From: Ignavibacteria bacterium
GTDB lineage: Bacteria > Bacteroidota > Ignavibacteria > Tepidaquicellales > Tepidaquicellaceae
Assembly (NCBI GenBank): GCA_019187405.1
Contig: JABAQZ010000023.1
Coordinates: 171,274 to 235,273, forward strand
Length of the DNA stretch: 64,000 bases
Direction: 5' to 3'
Positions 47,618-57,447 of this stretch are shown in pieces. Under the pieces are notes generated by a model. That model had not been told where the DNA came from and ran no database searches. It worked only from the letters and a program-made list of their open reading frames with translations. How positions within the stretch are numbered: the stretch's first letter is position 1; the number at the start of each line of letters is the position of its first letter. The translations under genes were made by a program, and so were the position numbers.

Positions 47618-48871
47618 ATGATGAAAGATCTTAACATTGAATTTACATGCGTTAACAGATTTTTAAAGTATGTAAAGATTGATACGCAGTCAGCCCATGA
47701 ATCAAAGACTTTCCCTTCGACAGAAAAACAAAAAGATCTCGGAGCAATTCTCGTTAATGAATTAAAAGAAATGGGAATTAAAGATGCAGAAATGGATGAA
47801 TACGGATATGTTTATGCTACTATATCTTCTAATTCAAATAAAGCCGTTCCGGTAATATGTTTTTGTTCGCACATGGATACGTCGCCAGATGCGCCGGGTG
47901 CGGGAGTTAATCCTGTAATGCATAAAAATTATCAGGGCGGTGACATCACAATAAGCAGTGACGGAAAAATTATCATTAGAGAATCCGATCACCCGAATCT
48001 GAAATTGCAAAAAGGTAATGACATAATTACAACAGACGGCACTACTCTTCTCGGAGCCGACGATAAAGCCGGCATTGCAGAAATCATGGATGCCGCGAAT
48101 TATATCATGACACATCCAGAAGTTAAGCATGGAAAAATAAAGATACTTTTTACGCCGGATGAAGAAGTGGGACACGGCGTTGACAAAGTAGATTTAAAAA
48201 AACTCGGGGCGGATTTCGGATATACGATTGACGGTTCGGACAGGGGAGGCATTCAGAACGAAACCTTTTCGGCTGATTCAGTGCAGATTAGAATTAAAGG
48301 ATTTGGCATTCATCCGGGATTTGCAAAAGATAAACTCGAGAATGCAATAAAAATAGCTTCGGAAATTATTTCCAAACTTCCAAAAGATACAATGTCACCC
48401 GAGACAACTGAAAAGAAGGAAGGTTTTGTCCATCCCGTAAAACTTACTGCTGAAGTTGATGCTGCCTTAATGAAATTTATTGTCAGAGATTTTGATAATG
48501 ACGAATTGAAAAATAAAGTTGAATTTCTGAGAAAGATTACCGAAGAAGTTGTGAGCAAATACCCAAGAGCTTCTTATGAATTCAATGTAGAAGAGTCTTA
48601 CAGAAATTACAAATCGGTACTTGATAAGAATCCGGAGATTACTGAATATGCAATGGAAGCAATTCGGAGAGCCGGAATGGAACCAGCGCTTGAATCAATA
48701 AGAGGCGGAACAGACGGTTCGAGACTTTCTTTCATGGGACTGCCTTGTCCGAATATTTTTACAGGTGGACATGCATTTCATTCTAATCTTGAGTGGATAT
48801 CAGTTCAGGATATGTACAAAGCTGTGGAAACAATAATTCATCTCTGCATGATATGGGAAGAGAAGAGCTAA
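47618..48871 (+). CDS. pepT: Peptidase T (tripeptide aminopeptidase)
   Basis: 417 aa, the usual PepT size. This M20-family dizinc enzyme removes the N-terminal residue from tripeptides in the cytoplasm. Zinc-site motifs: CSHMDTSPDAPG (first His and Asp), TTLLGADDKAGIAEIM (bridging Asp), FTPDEEVGHGVDKV (catalytic Glu and ligand Glu), YTIDGSDRGG (Asp) and FTGGHAFHSNLEW (last His). All are intact. A Rieske-protein gene follows after 66 bases on the same strand. Confidence 0.95.
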   Translation: MMKDLNIEFTCVNRFLKYVKIDTQSAHESKTFPSTEKQKDLGAILVNELKEMGIKDAEMDEYGYVYATISSNSNKAVPVICFCSHMDTSPDAPGAGVNPVMHKNYQGGDITISSDGKIIIRESDHPNLKLQKGNDIITTDGTTLLGADDKAGIAEIMDAANYIMTHPEVKHGKIKILFTPDEEVGHGVDKVDLKKLGADFGYTIDGSDRGGIQNETFSADSVQIRIKGFGIHPGFAKDKLENAIKIASEIISKLPKDTMSPETTEKKEGFVHPVKLTAEVDAALMKFIVRDFDNDELKNKVEFLRKITEEVVSKYPRASYEFNVEESYRNYKSVLDKNPEITEYAMEAIRRAGMEPALESIRGGTDGSRLSFMGLPCPNIFTGGHAFHSNLEWISVQDMYKAVETIIHLCMIWEEKS

Positions 48872-48937
48872 ATTAATTCATCATAGGGAATTCATATTCT
48901 TGAATAAATATTATAAAGCACGAGAGGTCGAATCAGA

Positions 48938-50023
48938 ATGAAAAATTTGCATGTAGCAGAAGACATATCAGCAGCTTTTACAATTTCTGCATCGTTTTAT
49001 ACTGACAGTGATTACTTCGAGCAATCAAAGAAAAAAATATTCAGCAGATGCTGGCAGTTTACCGGCGACGATGAAAACGTAAAAGTGCCCGGACAGATTT
49101 ATCCGTTTACGCTGCTTGATGGTTTTTTAAATGAGCCGCTGATTTTTTCGCGCGATAAATCCGATAAACTTCATTGCCTCTCAAATGTATGCACACACAG
49201 GGGAAACATACTCATTGATGGAAACTGTATGGAAAACAACATCAGATGCAGATATCATGGCAGGAGATTCGGTCTTGACGGTAAATTCATTTCAATGCCT
49301 GAATTCGACGAAGTGAAGGATTTTCCAAATGAAAAAGATAATTTGGCAGTTGTTCCTTTTGAAAAATGGTTTAATTTTCTTTTTGTTTCATTGGACCCGG
49401 TTTCTCCTCTGAAAAATTTTGCCGGAGAAATGTTTACCCGTATGGCATGGCTTCCGCTGAATGAATTCAGATACGATCCTTACAGGTCAAGGGACTATCT
49501 TGTTAAAGCGCACTGGGCTTTATATTGCGAAAATTATCTCGAAGGATTTCATATTCCTTTTGTCCATAATTCACTCAACAATGCGCTTGATTATTCCGGA
49601 TACAGCACGGAGCTGTTTAGATTTTCAAGTCTTCAAACAGGAATTTCAAAAAGCGGAACGGACATCTTTGAACTTCCTGCAGATTCGCCTGATTACGGGA
49701 AAAAAATTTCTGCTTATTATTTCTGGATATTCCCTAACATGATGTTTAATTTTTATCCATGGGGACTTTCTATAAATATTGTAAAGCCGCTGAATCCTGA
49801 ACTTACGAAAGTTTCGTTTCTTACTTATGTATATGATGAATCAAAACTTGATACAGGAGCAGGTTCGGAACTTGATAAAGTCGAGCGCGAAGATGAAGCA
49901 ATCGTGGAAAATGTACAAAGGGGAATTAAGTCTGCATTTTATGATAAAGGCAGATATTCGGTAAAAAGAGAAACCGGGACTCATCACTTCCATTCTCTGA
50001 TCTGCGATTTCATGAATTCATAA
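48938..50023 (+). CDS. Rieske [2Fe-2S] ring-hydroxylating oxygenase alpha-subunit-like protein
   Basis: 361 aa. The N-terminal Rieske domain binds the cluster through CTHR (CxH) and CRYHG (CxxH): NVCTHRGNILIDGNC ... NIRCRYHGRRFGLDG. The C-terminal catalytic domain carries the mononuclear iron motif CENYLEGFHIPFVH (the two His of the 2-His-carboxylate facial triad). Members oxygenate aromatic rings, quaternary amines such as choline or carnitine, or sterols; the substrate cannot be read here. No ferredoxin reductase is adjacent. It is followed one base later by an ICMT-like methyltransferase gene and then a GT-C-like gene, a tight three-gene unit. Confidence 0.9.
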   Translation: MKNLHVAEDISAAFTISASFYTDSDYFEQSKKKIFSRCWQFTGDDENVKVPGQIYPFTLLDGFLNEPLIFSRDKSDKLHCLSNVCTHRGNILIDGNCMENNIRCRYHGRRFGLDGKFISMPEFDEVKDFPNEKDNLAVVPFEKWFNFLFVSLDPVSPLKNFAGEMFTRMAWLPLNEFRYDPYRSRDYLVKAHWALYCENYLEGFHIPFVHNSLNNALDYSGYSTELFRFSSLQTGISKSGTDIFELPADSPDYGKKISAYYFWIFPNMMFNFYPWGLSINIVKPLNPELTKVSFLTYVYDESKLDTGAGSELDKVEREDEAIVENVQRGIKSAFYDKGRYSVKRETGTHHFHSLICDFMNS

Positions 50024-50024
50024 T

Positions 50025-50462
50025 ATGCAGAAATCAAAAGTATCATATATTTTAGTCATTGTTCAATTATCTTCAATTCTAATACTTGCCTTTACCGGAC
50101 CTGTAATTCCTGAAGATACTGTCCTTCTTGTAATTGAATTATTGTTCGCGGGTTTCGGAATTTGGGCGATGTCTGTACATAAATTCAGATTCAGCGTATT
50201 GCCTGAACCGAAAAAAGATACGAGACTTGTGAAAACCGGACCTTACAGAATTGTCAGACATCCGATGTACTCTTCACTGATTTTTATCACGCTTGTCTGG
50301 CTGATGAATTTTTTTACTCTCTTCAGATTTATCATCTGGCTCTTACTGATATCAGCACTTTTTTTCAAAGCTTCAATTGAAGAGAAGCTTCTGCTTTCCA
50401 TGCATCCCGGGTATGCTTCTCTGCCGGGCAAAACAAAAAAATTTATTCCGTTTTTATATTGA
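50025..50462 (+). CDS. Isoprenylcysteine/phospholipid methyltransferase-like membrane protein
   Basis: 145 aa with four predicted helices and the ICMT/PEMT signature VKTGPYRIVRHPMYSS followed by EEKLLLSMHPGYASLP near the C-terminus. Such enzymes transfer a methyl group from S-adenosylmethionine to lipid-like substrates at the membrane. In bacteria most lack a known substrate. Packed one base after the Rieske gene and overlapping the next gene by 4 bases. Confidence 0.85.
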   Translation: MQKSKVSYILVIVQLSSILILAFTGPVIPEDTVLLVIELLFAGFGIWAMSVHKFRFSVLPEPKKDTRLVKTGPYRIVRHPMYSSLIFITLVWLMNFFTLFRFIIWLLLISALFFKASIEEKLLLSMHPGYASLPGKTKKFIPFLY

Positions 50463-52030
50463 AGAAGATTCTGCCATATTTAATTATCATTGTATTCTGG
50501 TTGGGAATTTTTCTTTATTCTGGAACATTCACATCGGGATATCATTTCATTGATGATTTTGAAATCATAACAATGAATGCAAAAATGGAAAAATCAACTT
50601 TTCTTTATACAGCAAAGACATACATTCTTCCGGATCTTTCAAGAAGATTCAGGCCTTTCTGGGCTTTGCACAGGTCAGCTGAAGTAAAAGCATTCGGAAG
50701 GAATTTTACTTTGTGGGCTGTTTATACAGGATTGATGTGCATTGCGACATCAATACTTCTGTATTTGTTTGCTGTCAATTCCGGAATCGGAAAATGGCTG
50801 TCGCTTCTGTTTGTATTTCTTGCATTAACCGGTCCGGCATCGGTAATCTGGTATCAGTATGCTCATTCGGAAAATCTCGGCATGTTCTTTTTGTCGCTGT
50901 CTTTATTCTTTCTTGCTAAAGCCGTTTATCCGGCAATAAACAGCAGCTTCTTTAAGATTTTGTTTGCGGTATCGCTTATCCTTACAATGTTATGCAAGGA
51001 AAGTTTTCTGCTGGCAGTACCTGCCGTGTTGTTTCTTTACATCTGGCTTTGGTCAGCTCATCGGAATGCCGGACTTTATGAATCATTTAAAAAAAATAAA
51101 GCGGTGCTGCTGATACCGTTTACGTTTTCGGTAATGCTTACAGCTGCGGTTTTAATTTATATCGGCTCCGATAAGCCGCTTTATGCTGGAGTTGACAGCG
51201 GAATAATTTCTGCCGGATTTATTACCGGAATACTGAATGCTTTATCGGAAATTAATTTGTTCTGGCTCATGATTGCGGGTTTTGTTATCATTTTTGTTAT
51301 TCAGCAATTCATAAGCGGAAATGATGACAGAAAGGAATCTTCTGAACAGCAAGAATTTAATTTTATAAATCCCGTAATATTTTTTATTCTGATTTTCATT
51401 TCGCAGTATGCATTGTATTATAAATCGGGATTCCATACGCGATATTATCTTCCGCTGATTTCCGGATTTGCGTTTATAATAATTTACACTACAGACTGCA
51501 TATTAAAGAATAAAACCGTCCCGAATTTTACAAAGTACGGTTATATCTTATTCATAGTAATTCTAATAATTTTCAATACGGTCATATATACGCTTCCCGA
51601 CATTGTCGAATTTAATAAAGACAGAAAAGCCACAACAAATCTGCTTAACAGTAATTTGGAAAGACAAAAGGAAAATTCCGAAACCTTAATAGTAATGGAT
51701 CCCGTTCATCATTGGGGATTCGGAAAGTCGTTTTATTTATACATGACAAATTCGGGAGGGAAGGGGAAAATGAATTTTACTTTTATCAAGCTTGATACAA
51801 TGATTTATCCATACACAGATTCAGTATTGTATAATATAACTGAAGTTTACACAAAAAAGTATTTTACCGGACAGATTTATGATTCTGCCGCCGGTTACAA
51901 AAACTTTGATCTTATAAACATATTTCCCGGCCTGGAAGAAAGATTCATCTCGGAAAACTCCGGCTGGTTTAGAAGAGAAAATTATTCACGAAAAGATTTC
52001 GGTGAATACATGCTTTTTACAAGGAAATGA
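50459..52030 (+). CDS. Polytopic membrane protein, GT-C glycosyltransferase-like
   Basis: 523 aa, about ten transmembrane helices. After the first helix comes GYHFIDDFEIITMNAKM; an acidic pair in the first external loop is the catalytic hallmark of GT-C enzymes that use polyprenyl-phosphate sugars. A ~120-residue soluble C-terminal part ends the protein. The TTG start overlaps the preceding gene by 4 bases (translational coupling) and gives a good leader helix; no ATG is available. Sugar and acceptor unknown, and family assignment moderate. Confidence 0.7.
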   Translation: MKKILPYLIIIVFWLGIFLYSGTFTSGYHFIDDFEIITMNAKMEKSTFLYTAKTYILPDLSRRFRPFWALHRSAEVKAFGRNFTLWAVYTGLMCIATSILLYLFAVNSGIGKWLSLLFVFLALTGPASVIWYQYAHSENLGMFFLSLSLFFLAKAVYPAINSSFFKILFAVSLILTMLCKESFLLAVPAVLFLYIWLWSAHRNAGLYESFKKNKAVLLIPFTFSVMLTAAVLIYIGSDKPLYAGVDSGIISAGFITGILNALSEINLFWLMIAGFVIIFVIQQFISGNDDRKESSEQQEFNFINPVIFFILIFISQYALYYKSGFHTRYYLPLISGFAFIIIYTTDCILKNKTVPNFTKYGYILFIVILIIFNTVIYTLPDIVEFNKDRKATTNLLNSNLERQKENSETLIVMDPVHHWGFGKSFYLYMTNSGGKGKMNFTFIKLDTMIYPYTDSVLYNITEVYTKKYFTGQIYDSAAGYKNFDLINIFPGLEERFISENSGWFRRENYSRKDFGEYMLFTRK

Positions 52031-52115
52031 AAAAACCTTTTTCAAACGTCGCATGAATTTTAAAATATAATTTTTCCTTATTCGAAGGTATTAATCTAAT
52101 CCGGATTAATAAGTA

Positions 52116-52475
52116 TTATCTTTTGAAGCCGCCTAACGGACTATAATAAATCACTCCCAAGCTTTTAACGGCATCTTTAAATTCATCGCTTGGATTTCCG
52201 TAAACAACAAATTTTTTCACAGTCAGAATTTCCATGAATCTTTTGGCAAAATTTTTCATAAAAGAAGAAAGATGAACCAGAGCAGCAGCAGAGTCGGCAT
52301 ATCTTTCAAACAATGCACATCTCTTATTATCACTGCTGGTAAACCATTCATAATTGAGTGTTCCCGGCTCGTTTGCTTTTGTATGATCGCTCATTTCGGT
52401 CATAAGTAGTTTTAAATCTTCCATTTTGCCTTCGCCAATTTCGGTATCGAGTACCCAGAAAATGTTTTCGTTCAT
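52116..52475 (-). CDS. Antibiotic-biosynthesis-monooxygenase (ABM) fold protein
   Basis: 119 aa, dimeric alpha-beta barrel of the ABM/YgiN type: FWVLDTEIGEGKMEDLKLLM, then EPGTLNYEWFTSSDNKRCAL, FERYADSAAALVHL and KFVVYGNPSDEFKDAV. Members include quinol monooxygenases and heme-degrading or stress proteins; the specific role is unknown. Last gene of a minus-strand run, 26 bases after ltaE. Confidence 0.82.
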   Translation of the reverse strand: MNENIFWVLDTEIGEGKMEDLKLLMTEMSDHTKANEPGTLNYEWFTSSDNKRCALFERYADSAAALVHLSSFMKNFAKRFMEILTVKKFVVYGNPSDEFKDAVKSLGVIYYSPLGGFKR

Positions 52476-52501
52476 GTATGAATTAATTTTAATTTTTAAA
52501 T

Positions 52502-53521
52502 TTAATTGAAAATACTTTTAATAATCTTTATTGATTCTTCTGTTTCTTTCATTGAAACGTCCATATGAAATACAGCTCTCACAAAATTGTAACTTCCTGA
52601 CGAGACTAATATACCTTTGCTTTTCAGCTTATCTATCAGCTCATTTTTTGAAAATACATCGGTGTGAAAGATGACAATGTTTGTCTGAACGGATTTCATA
52701 TCGACATAAATTCCCGGAATTTTGGAAATTTCATTTGCAAATAAAAAAGCTTTTTCATTATCCTCGGATAGTCTTTGAATGTTGTTTTCGAGAGCATAAA
52801 TTGCTGCAGCAGCAAGAATTCCGACCTGTCGCATTCCGGCTCCGAGAATTTTTCTCCATTTCCGTGCAGTTGAAATGAACTCTCTGCTTCCACAGAGTAT
52901 CGATCCGACGGGACAGCCGAGTCCTTTTGAAAAGCAGAATGAAACCGAATCAAAATACGAAGCATATTCTTTTAAAGTAATTCCTGTTTTCATCGAGGCA
53001 TTAAAAATTCTTGCTCCGTCGAGATGGGTTTTGATTCCTTTATCCTTTGCGAAGCTGCTGACGGATTTAATCGAGTCAATAGGCTGAATCGTGCCGCCGG
53101 CTCTGTTGTGTGTATTCTCAATGCAGATCAGACGAGTTACAGGGAAATAATATTCAGAAGTGCGGATATGTTTTGCGATTTCTTCCTTATTCATCACGCC
53201 GTAATCTCCATTGACGGGAAGCAGCTGGACATTTGATATTACTGAAGGTGCTGCAGTCTCATAATTCAGAATATGAGATTCTCTTTCGACAATGACTTCA
53301 TCTCCCGGAATCGTATGGCACTTGATCGCAAGCTGATTTCCCATAACTCCGGTGGGAACAAACAATGAATCTTCTTTACCTGAAAGCTCTGCGCATTTTT
53401 TCTGAAGGAGATTTGCGGTTTCATCTTCCCCAAAAACATCATCGCCGGTTTTAGCGGACATCATTATTTCCAGCATTCTTACAGAAGGCTTTGTTACCGT
53501 GTCGCTTCTGATATCAATCAT
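52502..53521 (-). CDS. ltaE: Low-specificity L-threonine aldolase
   Basis: 339 aa PLP enzyme that cleaves L-threonine or allo-threonine to glycine and acetaldehyde. It begins MIDIRSDTVTKPS, the family N-terminus. Active-site features: GDDVFGEDETAN, THLDGARIFNA (PLP-binding Asp) and SFCFSKGLGCPVGSIL with the Schiff-base Lys. It lies 27 bases downstream of gyrA on the same strand. Confidence 0.95.
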   Translation of the reverse strand: MIDIRSDTVTKPSVRMLEIMMSAKTGDDVFGEDETANLLQKKCAELSGKEDSLFVPTGVMGNQLAIKCHTIPGDEVIVERESHILNYETAAPSVISNVQLLPVNGDYGVMNKEEIAKHIRTSEYYFPVTRLICIENTHNRAGGTIQPIDSIKSVSSFAKDKGIKTHLDGARIFNASMKTGITLKEYASYFDSVSFCFSKGLGCPVGSILCGSREFISTARKWRKILGAGMRQVGILAAAAIYALENNIQRLSEDNEKAFLFANEISKIPGIYVDMKSVQTNIVIFHTDVFSKNELIDKLKSKGILVSSGSYNFVRAVFHMDVSMKETEESIKIIKSIFN

Positions 53522-53548
53522 ATTCTGATTATCTGCGGCTAAATTAAT

Positions 53549-55996
53549 TTACTCCTTTTCTTCTTCTACTATTCTTGCAACGGCGGAAATAGTATCATTG
53601 TCCTGAAGCTTAATCACTCTGACTCCCTGCGCATTTCTTCCCATTACTCTGATATCCTTAATTTTTTGTCTGATAAGAATTCCCTTTGCCGTGATAATCA
53701 TCAGGTCGTCGGTATCGGTTACTTCTTTGATGGAAACAAGTTTGCCTACTTTATCGGTTGTCTTAACGGTGATAACACCTTTACCGCCTCTATTTGTAAC
53801 TCTATAATCTGAGAGATCGCTTCTTTTACCGAAACCGTTATGTGTGATGACAAGTATCGAAGCGCTAGGTCTTTGAACGGCAACAAGACCGATGACATAA
53901 TCTCCTTTGCCGAGTTTTACGCCTCTTACTCCAGTAGCTGTCCTTCCCATGTCTCTGACTGTTGATTCGTTGAATCTAATTGCAAGACCGTTGTGCGTGC
54001 CAATAAGAATTTCCTGTTTTCCGTTTGTCAGTTTAACATCAATGAGTCTGTCGCTTTCATTAAGGTGGATTGCGTTAATGCCGCTTCTTCTAATATTTGA
54101 ATAAAGTTCAAGTTTAGTTTTCTTTATCGTACCCATTTTTGTAACCATGGTAACATAGAGTTCTTCGTCAAAATCTTTTACCATTAAAAATGCCGAGATG
54201 TTTTCGTCCTTTTCCTTCTCGATGAGATTAAGAATTGATTTACCTCTTGAAGTGCGGCTTCCTTCGGGGATGTCATAAACTTTAAGCCAGTAACATTTGC
54301 CTTTATCGGTAAAAAACATTATGTATTGATGAGTCGATCCGATGAACATGTGTTCGATGAAATCTTCTTCTGTGCTGCCGGTTGATGCAGCAGTAATGCC
54401 CTTACCGCCTCGACCTTGCGCACGGTATGAATTAACCGGAATTCTTTTTATGAATCCTTTATTAGAAATAGTAATTACGACATCTTCCTCTTTTACGAGT
54501 TCTTTCATCATTTCATCATCGCTCATTTTTTTTACGTCGCGGATAATTTCAGTTCTTCTTTCATCACCGAATTTTTCCTTAAGCGTTTTTAGATCGTCGC
54601 TAATCATTTCGCGTCTGAGCTGTTCGCTTGCGAGTATTCTTTTGAGTTTTTCAATTGTTTTAAGGACTTCCTTATATTCATCTTCGATTTTTTTCCTTTC
54701 AAGACCGGTAAGTCTTTGAAGTCTCATGTTGAGGATTTCTGTTGCCTGAATTTCAGAGAGTTTGAATTTCTTCATCAAACCTTCCCGGGCAGTCGGAGTA
54801 TCCTTTGATTTTTTGATAAGCTTGATTACTTCGTCGATATTATCGAGAGCAATAATATATCCTTCGAGAATATGAGCGCGTTTTTCGGCGGCATCGAGTT
54901 CAAATTTAGATCTACGGACAATGACATCGAGTCTATGATTTATGAAATGCGTCATCATACTCTTAAGGTCAAGCACTCTCGGGATACCGTCAACCAGAGA
55001 AAGCATTATCACTCCGAAAGTAACCTGCATCTGAGTATGTTTATAAAGATTGTTCATGATTACGTGTGGATTGGCATCGCGCTTAAGACCGACGACAATA
55101 CGCATTCCGTCTCTGTCGCTTTCATCGTTGATGTCTGAAATTTCATCAATTTTTTTATCACGGACAAGCTGTGCAATGTTTTCGATGAGTGAAACTTTGT
55201 TAACCTGATAAGGGATTTCGGTAATGATAATATTTTGCTTTCCGTTTTTTTCAGTTTCAATGGACGCTTTGGCTCGGAGAATAATTTTTCCTCTGCCGGT
55301 TTCATAAGCGCTTTCCACAGGATCAAATCCATAAATGATTCCGCCTGTCGGAAAATCGGGAGCAATAACATACTTCATAAGTTTCTTGTTAGTGGCATCG
55401 GGATTTTTTAAAAGGTAAATAAGACCATCGCAAATTTCATTGAGATTGTGCGGGGGAATGTTTGTAGCCATTCCTACAGCGATACCGTTAGATCCGTTTA
55501 CCAGCAGATTAGGAAGAATGGAAGGAAGCACTGCCGGTTCTTTGAGTGTGTCGTCGAAATTGGGAATAAAGTCAACCGTATTTTTTTCAAGGTCTTCGAG
55601 AATAGATTCGGCGACACGTGAAAGTCTTGCTTCGGTATATCTCATAGCTGCAGGCGCATCTCCGTCAATCGAGCCAAAGTTTCCTTGCCCGTCAACAAGC
55701 GGATAGCGCAGTGAAAAATCCTGAACCATTCTTACCATAGTATCATATACAGCTTTATCACCGTGAGGGTGGTACTTACCGAGAACTTCACCGACGATAC
55801 GTGCAGATTTTTTATGAGCGCGGTTTGATGCAAGCCCGAGTTCAACCATGCCATAGAGAACTCTTCGGTGAACCGGCTTCAATCCGTCACGTACATCGGG
55901 AAGAGCTCTTGCCACGATGACCGACATTGAATAATCAATGTAAGACGATTTCATTTCGTCTTCGATATTTACGGGTATTATTTTTTCGTTGGGCAT
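53549..55996 (-). CDS. gyrA: DNA gyrase subunit A
   Basis: 815 aa. GyrA breaks and rejoins DNA to introduce negative supercoils. The catalytic tyrosine is Y120 ([10 protein letters not shown]). The GyrA-box is QGRGGKG near residue 525, which supports gyrase rather than topoisomerase IV, and a six-bladed C-terminal domain follows. In the quinolone-resistance region [10 protein letters not shown], the position equivalent to E. coli Ser83 is Lys81 (codon complement of 55754-55756), while the Asp87 equivalent is kept as Asp85. The C-terminus is short and lacks an acidic tail beyond ...[10 protein letters not shown]. gyrB is not in the window. Confidence 0.97.
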   Translation of the reverse strand: MPNEKIIPVNIEDEMKSSYIDYSMSVIVARALPDVRDGLKPVHRRVLYGMVELGLASNRAHKKSARIVGEVLGKYHPHGDKAVYDTMVRMVQDFSLRYPLVDGQGNFGSIDGDAPAAMRYTEARLSRVAESILEDLEKNTVDFIPNFDDTLKEPAVLPSILPNLLVNGSNGIAVGMATNIPPHNLNEICDGLIYLLKNPDATNKKLMKYVIAPDFPTGGIIYGFDPVESAYETGRGKIILRAKASIETEKNGKQNIIITEIPYQVNKVSLIENIAQLVRDKKIDEISDINDESDRDGMRIVVGLKRDANPHVIMNNLYKHTQMQVTFGVIMLSLVDGIPRVLDLKSMMTHFINHRLDVIVRRSKFELDAAEKRAHILEGYIIALDNIDEVIKLIKKSKDTPTAREGLMKKFKLSEIQATEILNMRLQRLTGLERKKIEDEYKEVLKTIEKLKRILASEQLRREMISDDLKTLKEKFGDERRTEIIRDVKKMSDDEMMKELVKEEDVVITISNKGFIKRIPVNSYRAQGRGGKGITAASTGSTEEDFIEHMFIGSTHQYIMFFTDKGKCYWLKVYDIPEGSRTSRGKSILNLIEKEKDENISAFLMVKDFDEELYVTMVTKMGTIKKTKLELYSNIRRSGINAIHLNESDRLIDVKLTNGKQEILIGTHNGLAIRFNESTVRDMGRTATGVRGVKLGKGDYVIGLVAVQRPSASILVITHNGFGKRSDLSDYRVTNRGGKGVITVKTTDKVGKLVSIKEVTDTDDLMIITAKGILIRQKIKDIRVMGRNAQGVRVIKLQDNDTISAVARIVEEEKE

Positions 55997-56070
55997 TATA
56001 AGATATTAACTTTTATAAAATCATTTAATTGATGACAATGAAGAAAAACCATGTTATTTCAGAAAAATTG

Positions 56071-56143
56071 TGGAGCTAACCGGAGTCGAACCGGTGACCT
56101 TTTCGTTGCGAACGAAACGCTCTACCAGCTAAGCTATAGCCCC
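56071..56143 (-). tRNA. tRNA-Ala (CGC)
   Basis: Acceptor GGGGCTA (56143-56137) pairs with TAGCTCC (56078-56072) with one G-U pair, and A is the discriminator. The anticodon arm TTTCG-TTCGCAA-CGAAA gives anticodon CGC (complement of 56108-56110), reading GCG. T-loop TTCGACT. CCA not encoded. It lies upstream of gyrA on the same strand. Confidence 0.93.
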
Positions 56144-56515
56144 GATAAAATGCCATTAATTATTCTAAAATTGCGTAAAAATACACATTTTCAAGGTGTA
56201 TTACAATGAAAGAGTTTATTCAATTGACTAATTTTTAATTAGCAAAAAGTAAAAATTATATTGAAAAATTGATTATAAGATTTAGATTTTTGATTAAATA
56301 AAAGAATTAATCAAAATTAAAAATATTTATTTGTAACAATGGAAACTGGCGACAACCATTCCGATTAAGAATTAAAAATTTGATAATATAAAGACATACT
56401 TAAAGTTACATTTGGCGACAATTACAATTTATTAAATGAAGTTTGCATTTCATAAATTGAGGTGAACAATAAATCAAAATTACTAAATCAGTTTTAAATT
56501 TTAGTTAGAAATAAT
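56144..56515. other. AT-rich intergenic region upstream of tRNA-Ala
   Basis: No gene. A short direct repeat TGGCGACAA occurs at ~56347 and ~56413; otherwise featureless. Confidence 0.5.
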
Positions 56516-57145
56516 TCAGAGCCATTCAGGAGGACATTTGATAGTTTTACCATCAACTGCCTTAAAAACCGGAGGAAAGAGGCATTTTGAGAGGAGTTCT
56601 TCGGTAAGTGGGATGGTTTTATTGCAGTTTTCTGAAAGTTTAGTTTTCGTTACACCTGGTGGTAATAACAGATTAATTTTTACTTTTCGTATATTTGATT
56701 TAATGAGTTTAATGGCAGGGCTTAAATCAGTATCTGCACTTAGAATTATGAATTTTTTTACATTTAAACTGAAAGCCAAATAAGTCAAATATGCACCGAG
56801 CCCAACATCGGTTTGTTTTTCGACATCTCTCTGAAATTTTTTCCCGCATTTCGGACATTTGATTTCTTTATTTCTGAATGTGCCATAATGAGAAATTATA
56901 CCATGCTGTTCCTCTGCTTTAATAAGTGTCAAATGCCGTTGCTTTTTTGCATCTTTTTCCTTTTCATTATAATTTAATAGATCTTCATAATTTACGGTCG
57001 TAAAATAATGGATTTCAAGAGATTCATCAGTTCCCAGCACATACCTGAAAAGTTTGTAAAAATTCAACCATTTGTATTTAGAATATTTATCATTATTCAT
57101 ATTGTGATAAAGATTGAATCCGTCAATCAAGGCAGCTGTTTTCAT
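56516..57145 (-). CDS. NYN-domain (PIN-like nuclease fold) protein with zinc-knuckle-like CxxC
   Basis: 209 aa. It begins MKTAALIDGFNLYHNM, the NYN start with the conserved metal-binding Asp and Asn, and continues with KQTDVGLGAYLTYLAF and KKFIILSADTDLSPAIKLI, supplying the other acidic residues of the predicted RNase site. A CPKCGKKF pair at ~98-105 suggests a metal-binding insertion, though only one CxxC is present. NYN proteins are likely RNA-processing or defence nucleases; the target is unknown. It is a single gene with no partner nearby. Confidence 0.85.
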   Translation of the reverse strand: MKTAALIDGFNLYHNMNNDKYSKYKWLNFYKLFRYVLGTDESLEIHYFTTVNYEDLLNYNEKEKDAKKQRHLTLIKAEEQHGIISHYGTFRNKEIKCPKCGKKFQRDVEKQTDVGLGAYLTYLAFSLNVKKFIILSADTDLSPAIKLIKSNIRKVKINLLLPPGVTKTKLSENCNKTIPLTEELLSKCLFPPVFKAVDGKTIKCPPEWL

Positions 57146-57447
57146 GTTTGTAAAGTTTTCTCTATTTTTTGAAATATAGAAATAAGAAAGTTAAATACAA
57201 TGACATTCTTATAATGAAATTATTCATTTACAAAAAAAATTTTTCACTCCCTTTCACAAATCACATTTTTTACCATTTGACATTACCGGTTTTAAGACTC
57301 AATTTAAATTAGTAATTCTTTTGTAAAGTATTTTTTTGAATCAGATGAAGTTGATTAAACATCGAAGATCTACTTCATCTTAAACAGAAAAAGAAAAAAA
57401 TCATGGAATTACTTATAAACTATTTTCTAATTTAAATTATACAAGTT
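57146..57447. other. Divergent spacer with a conserved promoter-like block and a hairpin
   Basis: Holds the first (more diverged) copy of a 31-base block (57252-57282), beginning TTTCACAAATC and ending CATTTGACA, that recurs upstream of the next two cargo genes. It also holds an inverted repeat AGATGAAGT (57343-57351) / ACTTCATCT (57372-57380) 68 bases before the ATG. No gene. Confidence 0.55.

Noticed and set aside
52088..52112. TAATCCGGATTA palindrome as terminator between convergent genes
   Set aside because: Short AT-rich stem and no T run; too weak to call.
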